The notes under the pieces: model-generated
What the model was told of the DNA's origin: nothing
Databases searched by the model: none
The model's input: only the letters and a program-made list of their open reading frames with translations
Source of the DNA: Luteimonas kalidii
GTDB lineage: Bacteria; Pseudomonadota; Gammaproteobacteria; Xanthomonadales; Xanthomonadaceae
Direction: 5' to 3'
DNA length: 64,000 nt
Assembly (NCBI RefSeq): GCF_029887935.1
Contig: NZ_JARXRO010000014.1
Span: forward strand, 509,020-573,019
Shown here: piece after piece, positions 8,448 through 18,805 of the stretch
Position numbering within the stretch: the first letter of the stretch is position 1
Layout: each line of letters begins with the position of its first letter
Translations under genes and position numbers: made by a program

Positions 8448-9193
8448 GGAGTCGCTCCCAGCCACGCGTAGACCGCGCCGATATCCGCCAGCCGGTGTTC
8501 GGCCAGCGAGCCCTCGCGGTCGCCCACCAGCACGCTGACGCCGCCGTGCGCGTTGACGATCTCGAATCCGTGCTCGTCGGTGAGGTCGTCGCCGATGAAT
8601 ACCGGGCGCCGGCCCTGGAATGGCGCTTCCTCGAGGAACGCGGCGATCGCCGCGCCCTTGTCGCCATGACTGGGGCGCAGCTCGACCACATGGTCGCCGG
8701 GCTGCAGGTGGTAGCCGGGCAGCCGGGTGAGCGCCTGCATCGCGAAGGCCTGCAGGTCGGCCGCGGCTTCGGGCATCGCCCGCCAGTGCAGCGCCATCGC
8801 CTCGCCCTTGTCCTCGAGCAGCGCGTCGGGATAGCGGTTGATCAGGGTCTTGGCCTGCATCTTCACCGCCTGCAGGGCCACGGGAGGCGTCGAGGGAGGT
8901 GCCAGCGCTTCACCGCTGCGGCGCCGCTGCAGCCCGTGCAGGCCCGCCGCGGCGAAGCGATGCGGCGCGAACAGCGCATCGAGGGTTTCGATCCTGCGCC
9001 CGCTGATCAGCGCCAGCGCCCCGCCGAGCGCACGTTCGAGCGCTCCGAGCCGGTCGAGCACGGCCTCGTCGACCCGGACCCGGCCGGGATGGTCTGCAAA
9101 TGCCACCAGCGTGCCGTCGACGTCGAGGAACAACGCCCAGCGATCGGACAACGGTGGAGGCGGCGGCAAGGTGGGGGCGCCGTCGGAAGTCAT
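8444..9193 (-). CDS. otsB: Trehalose-6-phosphate phosphatase OtsB
   Basis: HAD-superfamily phosphatase that converts trehalose-6-phosphate to trehalose. Motif I FLDVDGTL, with the two aspartates of DxDGT, lies near residue 23. Motif IV FIGDDLTDEHGF is near residue 205. The 249-residue length is normal. I chose ATG at 9193 (MTSDGAP); an alternative in-frame ATG at 9229 adds 12 residues and lies 11 bp after the ATPase stop. Neither has a strong Shine-Dalgarno. The stop overlaps the GH15 start as ATGA. The gene is first in the otsB-GH15-otsA group and directly follows the MalK/UgpC-type gene. Confidence 0.92.
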   Translation of the reverse strand: MTSDGAPTLPPPPPLSDRWALFLDVDGTLVAFADHPGRVRVDEAVLDRLGALERALGGALALISGRRIETLDALFAPHRFAAAGLHGLQRRRSGEALAPPSTPPVALQAVKMQAKTLINRYPDALLEDKGEAMALHWRAMPEAAADLQAFAMQALTRLPGYHLQPGDHVVELRPSHGDKGAAIAAFLEEAPFQGRRPVFIGDDLTDEHGFEIVNAHGGVSVLVGDREGSLAEHRLADIGAVYAWLGATP

Positions 9194-9239
9194 GCGGCCA
9201 TGATGGCCCGGATCGCGGCTAGACGCCATGAAGGCGCCG

Positions 9240-10331
9240 TCAACCGCGCGTCAACGCGAGCCCGCTCGCGGGATCGAACAGATGCAATGCGCCCGGTGCG
9301 ATGCACATCCGCAGCGCGTGCCCGGGCTGTGGCAGTTCACCGGGCGCCAGGCGTGCGACCAGCGCATCATCACCGAAACGGAGATTGACGTAGACCTCGC
9401 TGCCGACCGGTTCCACCACGTCCACCATCGCCTCGAACCCCGCGTGCGTCGCGGCGGCTGGGAGCAGGTGCTCGGGCCGCACGCCGCAGTCCAGCGTGCG
9501 TCCGTGCCAGGCGGGATCGAGCGGGGCGTCGTGCGGCAGCGGCACCCGGCGCCCATCGGCCAGCGCGAGCGACCAGCCATCGGCGTGCTGCACCTGCCCG
9601 CGCAGCACGTTCATCGCCGGGCTGCCGAGGAAAGTCGCGACGAAGCGGTTCGCCGGATGCTGGTACAGGGCCATGGGCGTGTCGATCTGCTGCACCTCGC
9701 CCTCATGCATCACCACGATCCGCTGGCCCAGCGTCATCGCCTCGACCTGGTCGTGGGTGACGTAGACCATGGTGGTACCGAGCCGCTGGTGCAGGCGCGC
9801 GATCTCCACCCGCATCCCCGCGCGCAGCTTGGCGTCGAGGTTGGACAGCGGCTCGTCGAGCAGGAACACCTGCGGCTGCCGCACCAGCGCGCGCCCGAGC
9901 GCCACGCGCTGGCGCTGGCCGCCCGAGAGCTGTGCCGGGCGCCGCGCGAGCAGCGCATCGAGCCCGAGCATGCGGGCTGCCGTGCCCACCCGTTCCGCCA
10001 CCTCGGGCGCCGGCATGCCGCGCAGGCGCAGCGCGAACGAGAGGTTTTCGGCCACCGTCATGTGCGGGTACAGCGCGTAGCTCTGGAACACCATCGCGAT
10101 GTCGCGATCCTTCGGTGCGACGTCGTTGACCACGCGCTCGCCGATGTGCAGCGTGCCCGAAGTGATCGCCTCCAGGCCGGCGATCATCCGCAGCAGCGTG
10201 GTCTTGCCGCAGCCCGACGGACCCACGAGTACGAGGCGTTCGCCGTCGCCAACCTCGAAGCTCGCGCCGGCCACGCCGACATGGCCGTTGTCGTAGACCT
10301 TGCGCAGGTTGTCGAGCTGCACACGCGCCAT
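9240..10331 (-). CDS. ugpC: MalK/UgpC-type sugar ABC transporter ATP-binding protein
   Basis: ATPase subunit of a CUT1-type carbohydrate importer, 363 residues. The ABC domain (1-235) has Walker A GPSGCGKTT, signature LSGGQRQR, Walker B VFLLDEP and the H-loop VYVTHDQ. A C-terminal MOI/TOBE regulatory domain follows (240-363). ATG at 10331 has a clear AAGGAG Shine-Dalgarno 6 bases upstream. No permease or binding protein is adjacent. The matching MalF/MalG-type permeases and lipoprotein lie about 12 kb away (22399-25374), so this is probably their detached ATPase. It is divergent from the beta-glucosidase/Entner-Doudoroff operon and shares its promoter region. UgpC, MalK and SugC cannot be told apart from sequence. 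Confidence 0.92.
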   Translation of the reverse strand: MARVQLDNLRKVYDNGHVGVAGASFEVGDGERLVLVGPSGCGKTTLLRMIAGLEAITSGTLHIGERVVNDVAPKDRDIAMVFQSYALYPHMTVAENLSFALRLRGMPAPEVAERVGTAARMLGLDALLARRPAQLSGGQRQRVALGRALVRQPQVFLLDEPLSNLDAKLRAGMRVEIARLHQRLGTTMVYVTHDQVEAMTLGQRIVVMHEGEVQQIDTPMALYQHPANRFVATFLGSPAMNVLRGQVQHADGWSLALADGRRVPLPHDAPLDPAWHGRTLDCGVRPEHLLPAAATHAGFEAMVDVVEPVGSEVYVNLRFGDDALVARLAPGELPQPGHALRMCIAPGALHLFDPASGLALTRG

Positions 10332-10450
10332 CGTGTCTCCTTGCGATGTCCGGCGCGCGACCGCGCATGCGTCGCCTTCGCGCGGCGATCGCGGCCCGCG
10401 CCACGGTGCGCAGCGCATACACTGCGCCGGACGATTGCGTTATTCTCGCA

Positions 10451-10464
10451 TGTAATCGTTTTCA
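10451..10464. promoter_or_regulatory. LacI-type operator, regulon 1 (GH1/zwf promoter)
   Basis: TGTAATCGTTTTCA, one of four near-identical sites in the window. It lies 38 bp before the beta-glucosidase ATG and about 120 bp before the divergent ATPase start. It is identical to the site in front of bglX (33812-33825), and its shape is typical of LacI/GalR-family operators. The likely regulator is the LacI protein encoded at 30304-31341. Confidence 0.75.
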
Positions 10465-10502
10465 GCAATGCCGCCCCCACGCGGCCCAGGACTTTGCCGC
10501 CC

Positions 10503-11876
10503 ATGACCCGATCGCCCGATACGGATTTCACCTTTCCCGAAGGCTTCCTCTGGGGGGCCGCCACCGCCGCCCACCAGATCGAGGGCGCTCCGCTCGCCGA
10601 CGGCGCGGGCCCCAGCATCTGGACCCGCTTCGCCCACACTCCGGGCATGACCCTCAACGGCGACACCGGCGACGTGGCCTGCGACCACTACCACCGCTGG
10701 AAGGAAGACGTGGCGCTGATGCGCGAACTGGGCCTGCAGGCGTACCGGTTCAGTGTGTCGTGGTCGCGGATCCTGCCCGAGGGCACCGGGCGGGTGAACC
10801 AGAAGGGCCTGGACTTCTACTCGCGCCTGGTCGACGAACTGCTGGCCAACGGCATCGAGCCGCTGCTGACCCTCTACCACTGGGACCTGCCGGCGGCGCT
10901 GGACGACCGCGGCGGCTGGCTCAACCGCGACTGCGCCGACTGGTTCGCCGAGTACGGCCGCGTGCTCTACCGCGCGCTCGACGGCCGGGTGAAGAAGTGG
11001 GTCACGCTCAACGAGCCGTGGGTGATCACCGACGGCGGCTATCTGCACGGCGCCCTCGCCCCGGGCCACCGCAGCCGCTACGAGGCACCGATCGCCTCGC
11101 ACAACCTGATGCGCGCCCACGGCGCGGCGGTGCAGGCCTATCGCGCCGAGGGCGCGCACGAGATCGGCCTGGTGGTGAACATCGAGCCCAAGTATCCCGC
11201 AAGCCAGTCGGCCGCGGACGCGGACGCCACGCGCCGTGCCCATGCCTACATGAACGAGCAGTACCTGCACCCGGCGCTGCTCGGGCGCTACCCGCCGGAG
11301 CTGAAGCAGATCTTCGGCGACGCCTGGCCGGAGTTCCCCGAGGACGATTTCAAGCAGATCGTGCAGCCGCTGGATTTCGTCGGCATCAACTACTACACGC
11401 GCAGCGTCACCGCCGCCAGCGACAGCTATCCGCTCGAGGCCGGCGCGGTGCGCCAGCCGCTGGGCACCTACACCGAGACCGGCTGGGAAGTCTTCCCGCA
11501 GGGCCTGACCGACACCCTGGTCTGGTTCAAGGACACCTATGGCGATCTGCCGGTGTACGTGACCGAGAACGGCGCGGCGTTCTTCGACCCGGCCGTCGCC
11601 GAGGACGGGCGCGTGCGCGACCCGCTGCGGATTGATTACCTTCGAAAGCATCTGTCCGCGATCCACGACGCGATCGCCGCCGGCGTGGACGTGCGCGGCT
11701 ACATGGCCTGGTCGCTGCTGGACAACCTGGAGTGGTCGCTGGGCTATTCGAAGCGCTTCGGTATCATCCACGTCAATTACGGGACGCTCGAGCGGACCCC
11801 GAAGGACAGCGCCCGCTGGTACTCTGGCATCATTGAGAGCCATGGTCGCGCCCTGTCCGACCCCCTTCCCTACTGA
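10503..11876 (+). CDS. GH1 family beta-glucosidase
   Basis: Retaining beta-glucosidase that would release glucose from imported beta-glucosides or short glucan oligomers; no signal peptide, so cytoplasmic. The 457-residue length is standard for GH1. The N-terminal family pattern FPEGFLWGAATAAHQIEG is present, with acid/base E171 in TLNEPW and nucleophile E355 in YVTENGAAF. ATG at 10503 follows a weak ribosome site and is preceded by the regulon-1 operator. It is the first gene of an apparent GH1-zwf-glk-pgl-edd-eda operon; zwf begins 21 bp after the stop. The exact linkage preference (beta-1,4, 1,3 or 1,2) cannot be read from sequence. Confidence 0.95.
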   Translation: MTRSPDTDFTFPEGFLWGAATAAHQIEGAPLADGAGPSIWTRFAHTPGMTLNGDTGDVACDHYHRWKEDVALMRELGLQAYRFSVSWSRILPEGTGRVNQKGLDFYSRLVDELLANGIEPLLTLYHWDLPAALDDRGGWLNRDCADWFAEYGRVLYRALDGRVKKWVTLNEPWVITDGGYLHGALAPGHRSRYEAPIASHNLMRAHGAAVQAYRAEGAHEIGLVVNIEPKYPASQSAADADATRRAHAYMNEQYLHPALLGRYPPELKQIFGDAWPEFPEDDFKQIVQPLDFVGINYYTRSVTAASDSYPLEAGAVRQPLGTYTETGWEVFPQGLTDTLVWFKDTYGDLPVYVTENGAAFFDPAVAEDGRVRDPLRIDYLRKHLSAIHDAIAAGVDVRGYMAWSLLDNLEWSLGYSKRFGIIHVNYGTLERTPKDSARWYSGIIESHGRALSDPLPY

Positions 11877-11897
11877 CGAGAGCCGCAAGCGGCGTCC

Positions 11898-13316
11898 ATG
11901 CACGATTCACTCCTGCTGTTCGGCGCCACTGGCGACCTCGCACAACGCTACCTGTTCCCCTCGCTGCTGCACCTGCTGCGCGACCGGCTGCTGCCGGAGA
12001 GTTTCCGCGTGGTCGCCATCGGCCGCACCGAGCACGACGACGACGGCTTCCGCGCCTGGCTGCGCGAGCGCATCGGCGACGACGACACCCGCAACACCGC
12101 GCTCGACGACCTGCTGCGCCGCACCCACTACCACCCGCTCAACCTCAACGACATCGACGGCATGGCCGCGACGCTGTCGCGCTACGCCGACCGTCCGGCG
12201 GTCAGCTACCTGTCGACGCCCCCGAACCTGTTCGAGTCCGCCTGCCTGGGCCTCAAGGCCGCCGGCCTGCTGGAACCGCCCTCGCGCCTGGTGCTGGAGA
12301 AGCCGATCGGCCACGACCTGCCCTCGGCACGCGAGATCGACGCCACGCTCAAGTCGGCGCTGGACGAATCGCGGATCTTCCGCATCGACCACTACCTGGG
12401 CAAGGCGCCGGTGCAGAACCTGCTCGCGCTGCGCTTCGGCAACACCCTGCTCGAGGCGGTGTGGGACAACCGCTGCATCGAGTCGGTCGACATCCTGGTC
12501 GCCGAGACCGCGGGCGTCGACGGTCGCGAAGGCTACTACGCCGACTACGGCGCCCTGCGCGACATGGTCCAGAACCACATGCTGCAGTTGCTGGCGCTGA
12601 TCGCGATGGAGCCGCCTGCGGCGCTCGATGCCGACAGCGTCCGCGACGAGAAGCGCAAGGTCCTGCGCGCGCTGCGGCCGATGACGGCCGCCGACGCCGC
12701 GGCCGACAGCGTGCGCGGCCGCTACGGCCCGGGCGTGGTCGAGGGCTCGCCGGCGAAGGGGTTTACGGCTGACAGCGCTGTCGAAACGTTCGTCGGCCTG
12801 CGCGCCTGGATCGACAACTGGCGCTGGGCCGGGGTGCCGTTCCGGCTCGCGACCGGCAAGCGCCTGCCGTCGCGCACCACCGAGGTGCTGGTGAACTTCA
12901 AGCCGGTCACGCACTGGGTGTTCGATCGCCCCGACAGCAAGCACGCCACGCCCAACCGCCTGCGCATGCGCCTGCAGCCCGAGGAGACGATCGAGCTCGG
13001 ACTGATGGGCAGCCTGGCGGCGCCCGAATGGGGCGCGACCGAACTGATGCCGATGTCGCTGGACATGGCGATGCTGCCGCCCAAGCGCCGCATCGCCTAC
13101 GAACGGCTGATGATCGACGCGCTCAAGGGCGACCAGACCTTGTTCGTGCGCGACGACGAGGTCGAGGCGCAGTGGCGCTGGATCGACAGCATCAGCGCCG
13201 CCTGGCAACAGGCCGGCACGCCGGTGCAGGAATATCCCGCCGGCTCCTGGGGCCCGGGCGCCGCGGCGGAGTTCCTGCCGCGCACCGTGTCCGCCAAGGC
13301 GGGCAGGCGCGGATGA
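11898..13316 (+). CDS. zwf: Glucose-6-phosphate 1-dehydrogenase
   Basis: Oxidises glucose-6-phosphate to 6-phosphogluconolactone with NAD(P)+, the entry step of the Entner-Doudoroff and pentose phosphate pathways. The 472-residue protein has the Rossmann nucleotide motif GATGDLAQR (9-17), the active-site segment RIDHYLGK (162-169) and the lysine-containing EKPIGHDL segment. Length is normal. It begins 21 bp after the GH1 stop, and its TGA overlaps the glk ATG (ATGA at 13313-13316). Both signs point to one transcript and coupling of glucoside hydrolysis to hexose catabolism. Confidence 0.96.
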   Translation: MHDSLLLFGATGDLAQRYLFPSLLHLLRDRLLPESFRVVAIGRTEHDDDGFRAWLRERIGDDDTRNTALDDLLRRTHYHPLNLNDIDGMAATLSRYADRPAVSYLSTPPNLFESACLGLKAAGLLEPPSRLVLEKPIGHDLPSAREIDATLKSALDESRIFRIDHYLGKAPVQNLLALRFGNTLLEAVWDNRCIESVDILVAETAGVDGREGYYADYGALRDMVQNHMLQLLALIAMEPPAALDADSVRDEKRKVLRALRPMTAADAAADSVRGRYGPGVVEGSPAKGFTADSAVETFVGLRAWIDNWRWAGVPFRLATGKRLPSRTTEVLVNFKPVTHWVFDRPDSKHATPNRLRMRLQPEETIELGLMGSLAAPEWGATELMPMSLDMAMLPPKRRIAYERLMIDALKGDQTLFVRDDEVEAQWRWIDSISAAWQQAGTPVQEYPAGSWGPGAAAEFLPRTVSAKAGRRG

Positions 13317-14320
13317 GTGCGCCCGCGCGGGTCCTGCTGGCGGACATCGGCGGCACCAACGCCCGCTTCGCGCTGGCCGATCCCCACGCCGCCGCGCCGC
13401 TGATGGTCGACAGCGTCCAGCGCTTCGCGGTCTCCGACTTCCCCTCGCTGGCCGAGACCGCGCGCCACTACCTGCATGAAACCGGCCAGGACGAAGCCGG
13501 CATCGTGCACGGCGTGTTCGCCGTGGCCGGGCGGGTCGACGGCGACGAGGCGCGCATCACCAACCATCCCTGGGTGATCTCGCGTCCGCGCACGATGGCC
13601 CAGCTCGGCTTCGAACGCGTCACCCTGGTCAACGATTTCGCCGCCCAGGCCATGGCGATCCCGCTGCTGCAGGCCGGCGACGTGGTCCAGCTCGGCGGCG
13701 TGTCGTGGTCCCCCGAAGCCGCGCCCGTGCACCGCACCTACGCCATCCTCGGCCCGGGCACCGGCCTGGGCGTCGGCGCGCTGGTGATCCGGGAGGGCCG
13801 TCACTACCCGCTCGAAACCGAGGGCGGTCACGTCAGCTTTCCTCCCGGCACGCCGGAGGAACTGGCGATCCTGGACCGGCTGTCGGCGCAGTTCGGACGG
13901 GTCTCGAACGAGCGCCTGGTCTGCGGCCCGGGCCTGGTCAACATCCATCGCGCGCTGAGCGAGCTCGCCGGCGAAGACCCGGGTCCGATGCAGCCTGCCG
14001 ACGTCACCGCCCGGGCGCAGGCGGGCGACCCGCGCTGCATGCGCGCGGTCGACGTGTTCTGCGCCGTGTTCGGCGCGATCTCCGGCGACCTGGTCCTGAC
14101 CCTCGGCGCCTGGGACGGGGTGTTCCTGACCGGCGGCGTGGTGCCGAAGATGCTCGACGCCCTGCAGCACTCCGGGTTCCGCCAGCGGTTCGAGCACAAG
14201 GGGCGGTTCTCGCCGACCATGGCCCGGGTGCCCTCGCTTGCGGTGATGCATCCGCACGCCGGCCTGCTCGGCACGGCCGCGATCGCGCGCCGCGAGGCGA
14301 CGGAGGCAGCGGGATCGTGA
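13313..14320 (+). CDS. glk: Glucokinase (Glk, PF02685 type)
   Basis: Phosphorylates glucose with ATP to glucose-6-phosphate. The 335-residue protein shows the ATP-phosphate loop LLADIGGTNARF (about 8-19), the GPGTGLGVGAL motif and ETEGGHVSF with the sugar-contacting glutamate and histidine of the bacterial glucokinase family. It overlaps zwf by ATGA and pgl by GTGA, so translation is probably coupled. A second PF02685-type kinase lies at 44578-45540 in the mannoside locus. In this operon it would feed glucose released by the GH1 enzyme into Zwf. Confidence 0.93.
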   Translation: MSAPARVLLADIGGTNARFALADPHAAAPLMVDSVQRFAVSDFPSLAETARHYLHETGQDEAGIVHGVFAVAGRVDGDEARITNHPWVISRPRTMAQLGFERVTLVNDFAAQAMAIPLLQAGDVVQLGGVSWSPEAAPVHRTYAILGPGTGLGVGALVIREGRHYPLETEGGHVSFPPGTPEELAILDRLSAQFGRVSNERLVCGPGLVNIHRALSELAGEDPGPMQPADVTARAQAGDPRCMRAVDVFCAVFGAISGDLVLTLGAWDGVFLTGGVVPKMLDALQHSGFRQRFEHKGRFSPTMARVPSLAVMHPHAGLLGTAAIARREATEAAGS

Positions 14321-15057
14321 GCGACCACGACGCCCGCCCGGAAGATGGTGCGCCGCGCACACGCGTGCACATGCACAGCTACGAGTCGCAGACCCAGTGG
14401 ACATGGGGCGCGGCGGTGGCGATTTCCTCGGCGCTCGCGCGCGACCTGCAGCAGCAGCCACGTGCGCGCCTGCTGCTCTCCGGCGGCAGCACGCCCGCCC
14501 CGGTGTACGAGGCACTGTCGAAGGCGCCGCTGGAGTGGGACCGGGTCGACGTCGCGCTGGTCGACGAACGCTGGCTGCTGCCGGACGATCCCGACAGCAA
14601 TTCGCGCCTGATCCGCGAATCGCTGCTGCGCAACAATGCGGCAAACGCACGGTTCGAGAGCATCACCCGACCCGGGCGCAGCATCGAGGAAGCGGTGAAC
14701 GCCGCCAACCTGCACGCCCAGGCGCCCCCGGGCGTGATCGTGCTGGGCATGGGCGAGGACGGCCACACCGCGTCGCTGTTCCCGCGCATGCAGAACCTGG
14801 ACGCCGCGCTCGCCGCGCGCAGCGCCTACGTCCCGGCCGATGCCACCGGCTGTCCGGGCGCGGGCAAATTCCTGCGCCGGATCACCCTCACCCCCGCCGG
14901 ACTCGCGCCGGCGCATACGCGACTGCTGCTGATCCGCGGCGAGACCAAGCGCAAGCTGCTCGACCGCGTGCTGGACGGCAGCGATCCGCACGAGTATCCC
15001 GCGCGGGTGGCCTTCCTCACGCCCGGCGCGCCGCTGCACATCCACTGGTGTCCGTGA
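14317..15057 (+). CDS. pgl: 6-phosphogluconolactonase (DevB/Pgl type)
   Basis: Hydrolyses 6-phosphogluconolactone to 6-phosphogluconate. The 246-residue protein has the family segments [27 protein letters not shown] followed by [11 protein letters not shown], and [13 protein letters not shown], which form the phosphosugar site of the glucosamine-6-phosphate isomerase/6PGL fold. A GTG start at 14317 is chosen because it gives the 4-bp GTGA overlap seen repeatedly in this operon; an internal ATG near 14371 would remove the N-terminus. Position between glk and edd matches its pathway step. Confidence 0.92.
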   Translation: MSDHDARPEDGAPRTRVHMHSYESQTQWTWGAAVAISSALARDLQQQPRARLLLSGGSTPAPVYEALSKAPLEWDRVDVALVDERWLLPDDPDSNSRLIRESLLRNNAANARFESITRPGRSIEEAVNAANLHAQAPPGVIVLGMGEDGHTASLFPRMQNLDAALAARSAYVPADATGCPGAGKFLRRITLTPAGLAPAHTRLLLIRGETKRKLLDRVLDGSDPHEYPARVAFLTPGAPLHIHWCP

Positions 15058-15103
15058 CCACGCGGTCGCGGCACCGTCGACACGCCTCATCGCCAGAACG
15101 CCA

Positions 15104-17020
<1,917 letters not shown>

Positions 17021-17198
17021 GCGCGACCGACACCATGCCGATGGCTGAGCGGTCGACGCGCCTTCACGTGTGCGATCGCCGCTCCGGCCAGGTGCACCCG
17101 CGGCAGGTCTCCCGGCCGCCAGACGGAGGCGCATCGACACCGGGTCGCCGGCACATGGCTCGCATCATCTCCCGATCCCCACCCGTGAATCCCTCCCC

Positions 17199-17861
17199 AT
17201 GACCCTCGAAGTCCTCCAGAGCCGCGCCGAACAACTGCTGCGCGATGCCGGCATCCTGCCGGTGATCACCGTCGACAGCGTCGACCAGGGCCGCCGCATC
17301 GCGGGCGCGCTGCTCGATGGCGGCCTGACCGCGCTCGAGCTGACCCTGCGCACGCCGGCGGCGCTCGACACGCTCGCCGCGCTGAAGAAGGACCTGCCCG
17401 AGATCGTCATCGGCGCCGGCACCGTGCTCGACGAGACCCACATCCGGCAATCGATCGACGCGGGCGCGGACTTCCTGGTCACGCCCGGCACCCCGCCGGC
17501 GCTGGCGCAGGCCCTGGCGCGCGCGCCGATCCCGGTGGTCCCGGGTGGCGCGACGCCGACCGAATTCATGGCGCTGCTGGCCCAGGGCTTCCGCTGCTGC
17601 AAGCTGTTCCCGGCCAGCGCCGTCGGCGGACTGTCGATGCTCAAGGGCCTGGCGGGACCGCTGGGTGGGCTGAAACTGTGCCCCACCGGCGGCATCACCG
17701 AAGCCAATGCCGGCGAGTTCCTGGCCCAGCCCAACGTGCTGTGCATCGGCGGTTCGTGGATGGTGCCGAAGGACTGGCTGGCCGCCGGCGAATGGGACAA
17801 GGTGCGCGACAGCGCGGCCAGGGCGGCGGCCATCGTGGCGGACGCGCGCGGCACCGGCTGA
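17199..17861 (+). CDS. eda: KDPG aldolase Eda
   Basis: Cleaves KDPG to pyruvate and glyceraldehyde-3-phosphate. The 220-residue class I aldolase has E47 in ALELTLRT and the Schiff-base lysine K135 in CCKLFPAS, plus the phosphate-binding segment CPTGGIT. ATG at 17199 fits the family start (MTLEVLQSR...); the frame is open upstream but that part has no family similarity. It is last in the GH1-zwf-glk-pgl-edd-eda operon. The 178-bp gap after edd shows no obvious gene, though it might hold an internal promoter. Confidence 0.95.
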   Translation: MTLEVLQSRAEQLLRDAGILPVITVDSVDQGRRIAGALLDGGLTALELTLRTPAALDTLAALKKDLPEIVIGAGTVLDETHIRQSIDAGADFLVTPGTPPALAQALARAPIPVVPGGATPTEFMALLAQGFRCCKLFPASAVGGLSMLKGLAGPLGGLKLCPTGGITEANAGEFLAQPNVLCIGGSWMVPKDWLAAGEWDKVRDSAARAAAIVADARGTG

Positions 17862-17953
17862 ACCTTCCGGACGGACGGGGTCCGGCGGCGCCGGCGTGTC
17901 CATCGGCAGCCGCACTGAGCACACGCGGCCGAGGTCATACCGTGGGGCGCTCC

Positions 17954-18622
17954 TCAGGCCAGCAGCAGCCGCGCCCGCACCCGGGCCCACAGCGCCGCAT
18001 GCAGCAGGTACCACGCGGCCAGCAGCCAGCCCAGGTGCCATTCCAGCGCGTTCTCGATCCGGTCCTTCAATCCATCGTCCGCGACCAGCGCACCGCTCGC
18101 GACATTGCCCAGCCCGAGGCCGAGCATCAGCGCGCTGACCAGCAGCATCGCCGCGGCCGGCTTCGAGCCGGCATCCGCACGGCGACGCAGGCCACGCAGG
18201 AAGCGCAGCTGCGCCAGGTAACCGAAGCCGAAGAAGCACACCACCCCGTAGCGCCGCAGGAACCGGTAGGCCTCGCCGTCGGTACCCAGGAAGGTGGCAT
18301 AGACCGCGAGCGCGACCGCCGCTACCGCGCCCAGCCACGCCACGTCCCGATATCCGTTGCCGAGCCAGCGCGCGGCCAGCCACCAGTGCAGCCCCACCAG
18401 CAACGCGCACGGCAGCACCAGCAGGCGGAAGACGTGGTTGCCCAGGCCGTGGCGCGCGGCCCGGCTGATCGAGGTGCAACCCTCCAGGTAGGGCACGCAG
18501 CCTTCGATCCAGCCGTCGCGGATCGACAGCCACAGCGCGACGTGCGCGGCCACGGTGAACAGCGCCGCGATCGCGAATGGCAATGGCCACAGCGGAATGG
18601 GCGGCGCCGGTGGACGGGTCAT
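17954..18622 (-). CDS. Predicted multi-pass membrane protein, unknown function
   Basis: 222 residues with about six hydrophobic helices (near 12-30, 60-78, 88-106, 120-140, 155-175, 195-215). The soluble part after the first helix contains GCVPYLEGCTSISRAARHG, a Cys/Ser-rich loop that resembles Frag1/DRAM/Sfk1-like bacterial membrane proteins; this is memory of a pattern, not a search. ATG at 18622 (MTRPPAPPIPL) is preferred over an upstream in-frame start with a compositionally odd leader. It lies 183 bp downstream of the discoidin enzyme on the same strand and converges on eda. No function can be assigned. Confidence 0.6.
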   Translation of the reverse strand: MTRPPAPPIPLWPLPFAIAALFTVAAHVALWLSIRDGWIEGCVPYLEGCTSISRAARHGLGNHVFRLLVLPCALLVGLHWWLAARWLGNGYRDVAWLGAVAAVALAVYATFLGTDGEAYRFLRRYGVVCFFGFGYLAQLRFLRGLRRRADAGSKPAAAMLLVSALMLGLGLGNVASGALVADDGLKDRIENALEWHLGWLLAAWYLLHAALWARVRARLLLA

Positions 18623-18805
18623 GCGTCGGGTGCGATTCCGGGCGGGCCCACAGGCTATCGCGCCGCTGTCAACACGGCATGCGGGCATAGCGTCGCCCGG
18701 GCAACCACCGGCGCGCGTCCCGACGCCGACGCCGCGCGTGACTCCCGGGTCTCCCGTTCGCACCGGAGCCCGCGCGGTCCGGGCGGGGTGCCACGCCCCG
18801 ACGCC

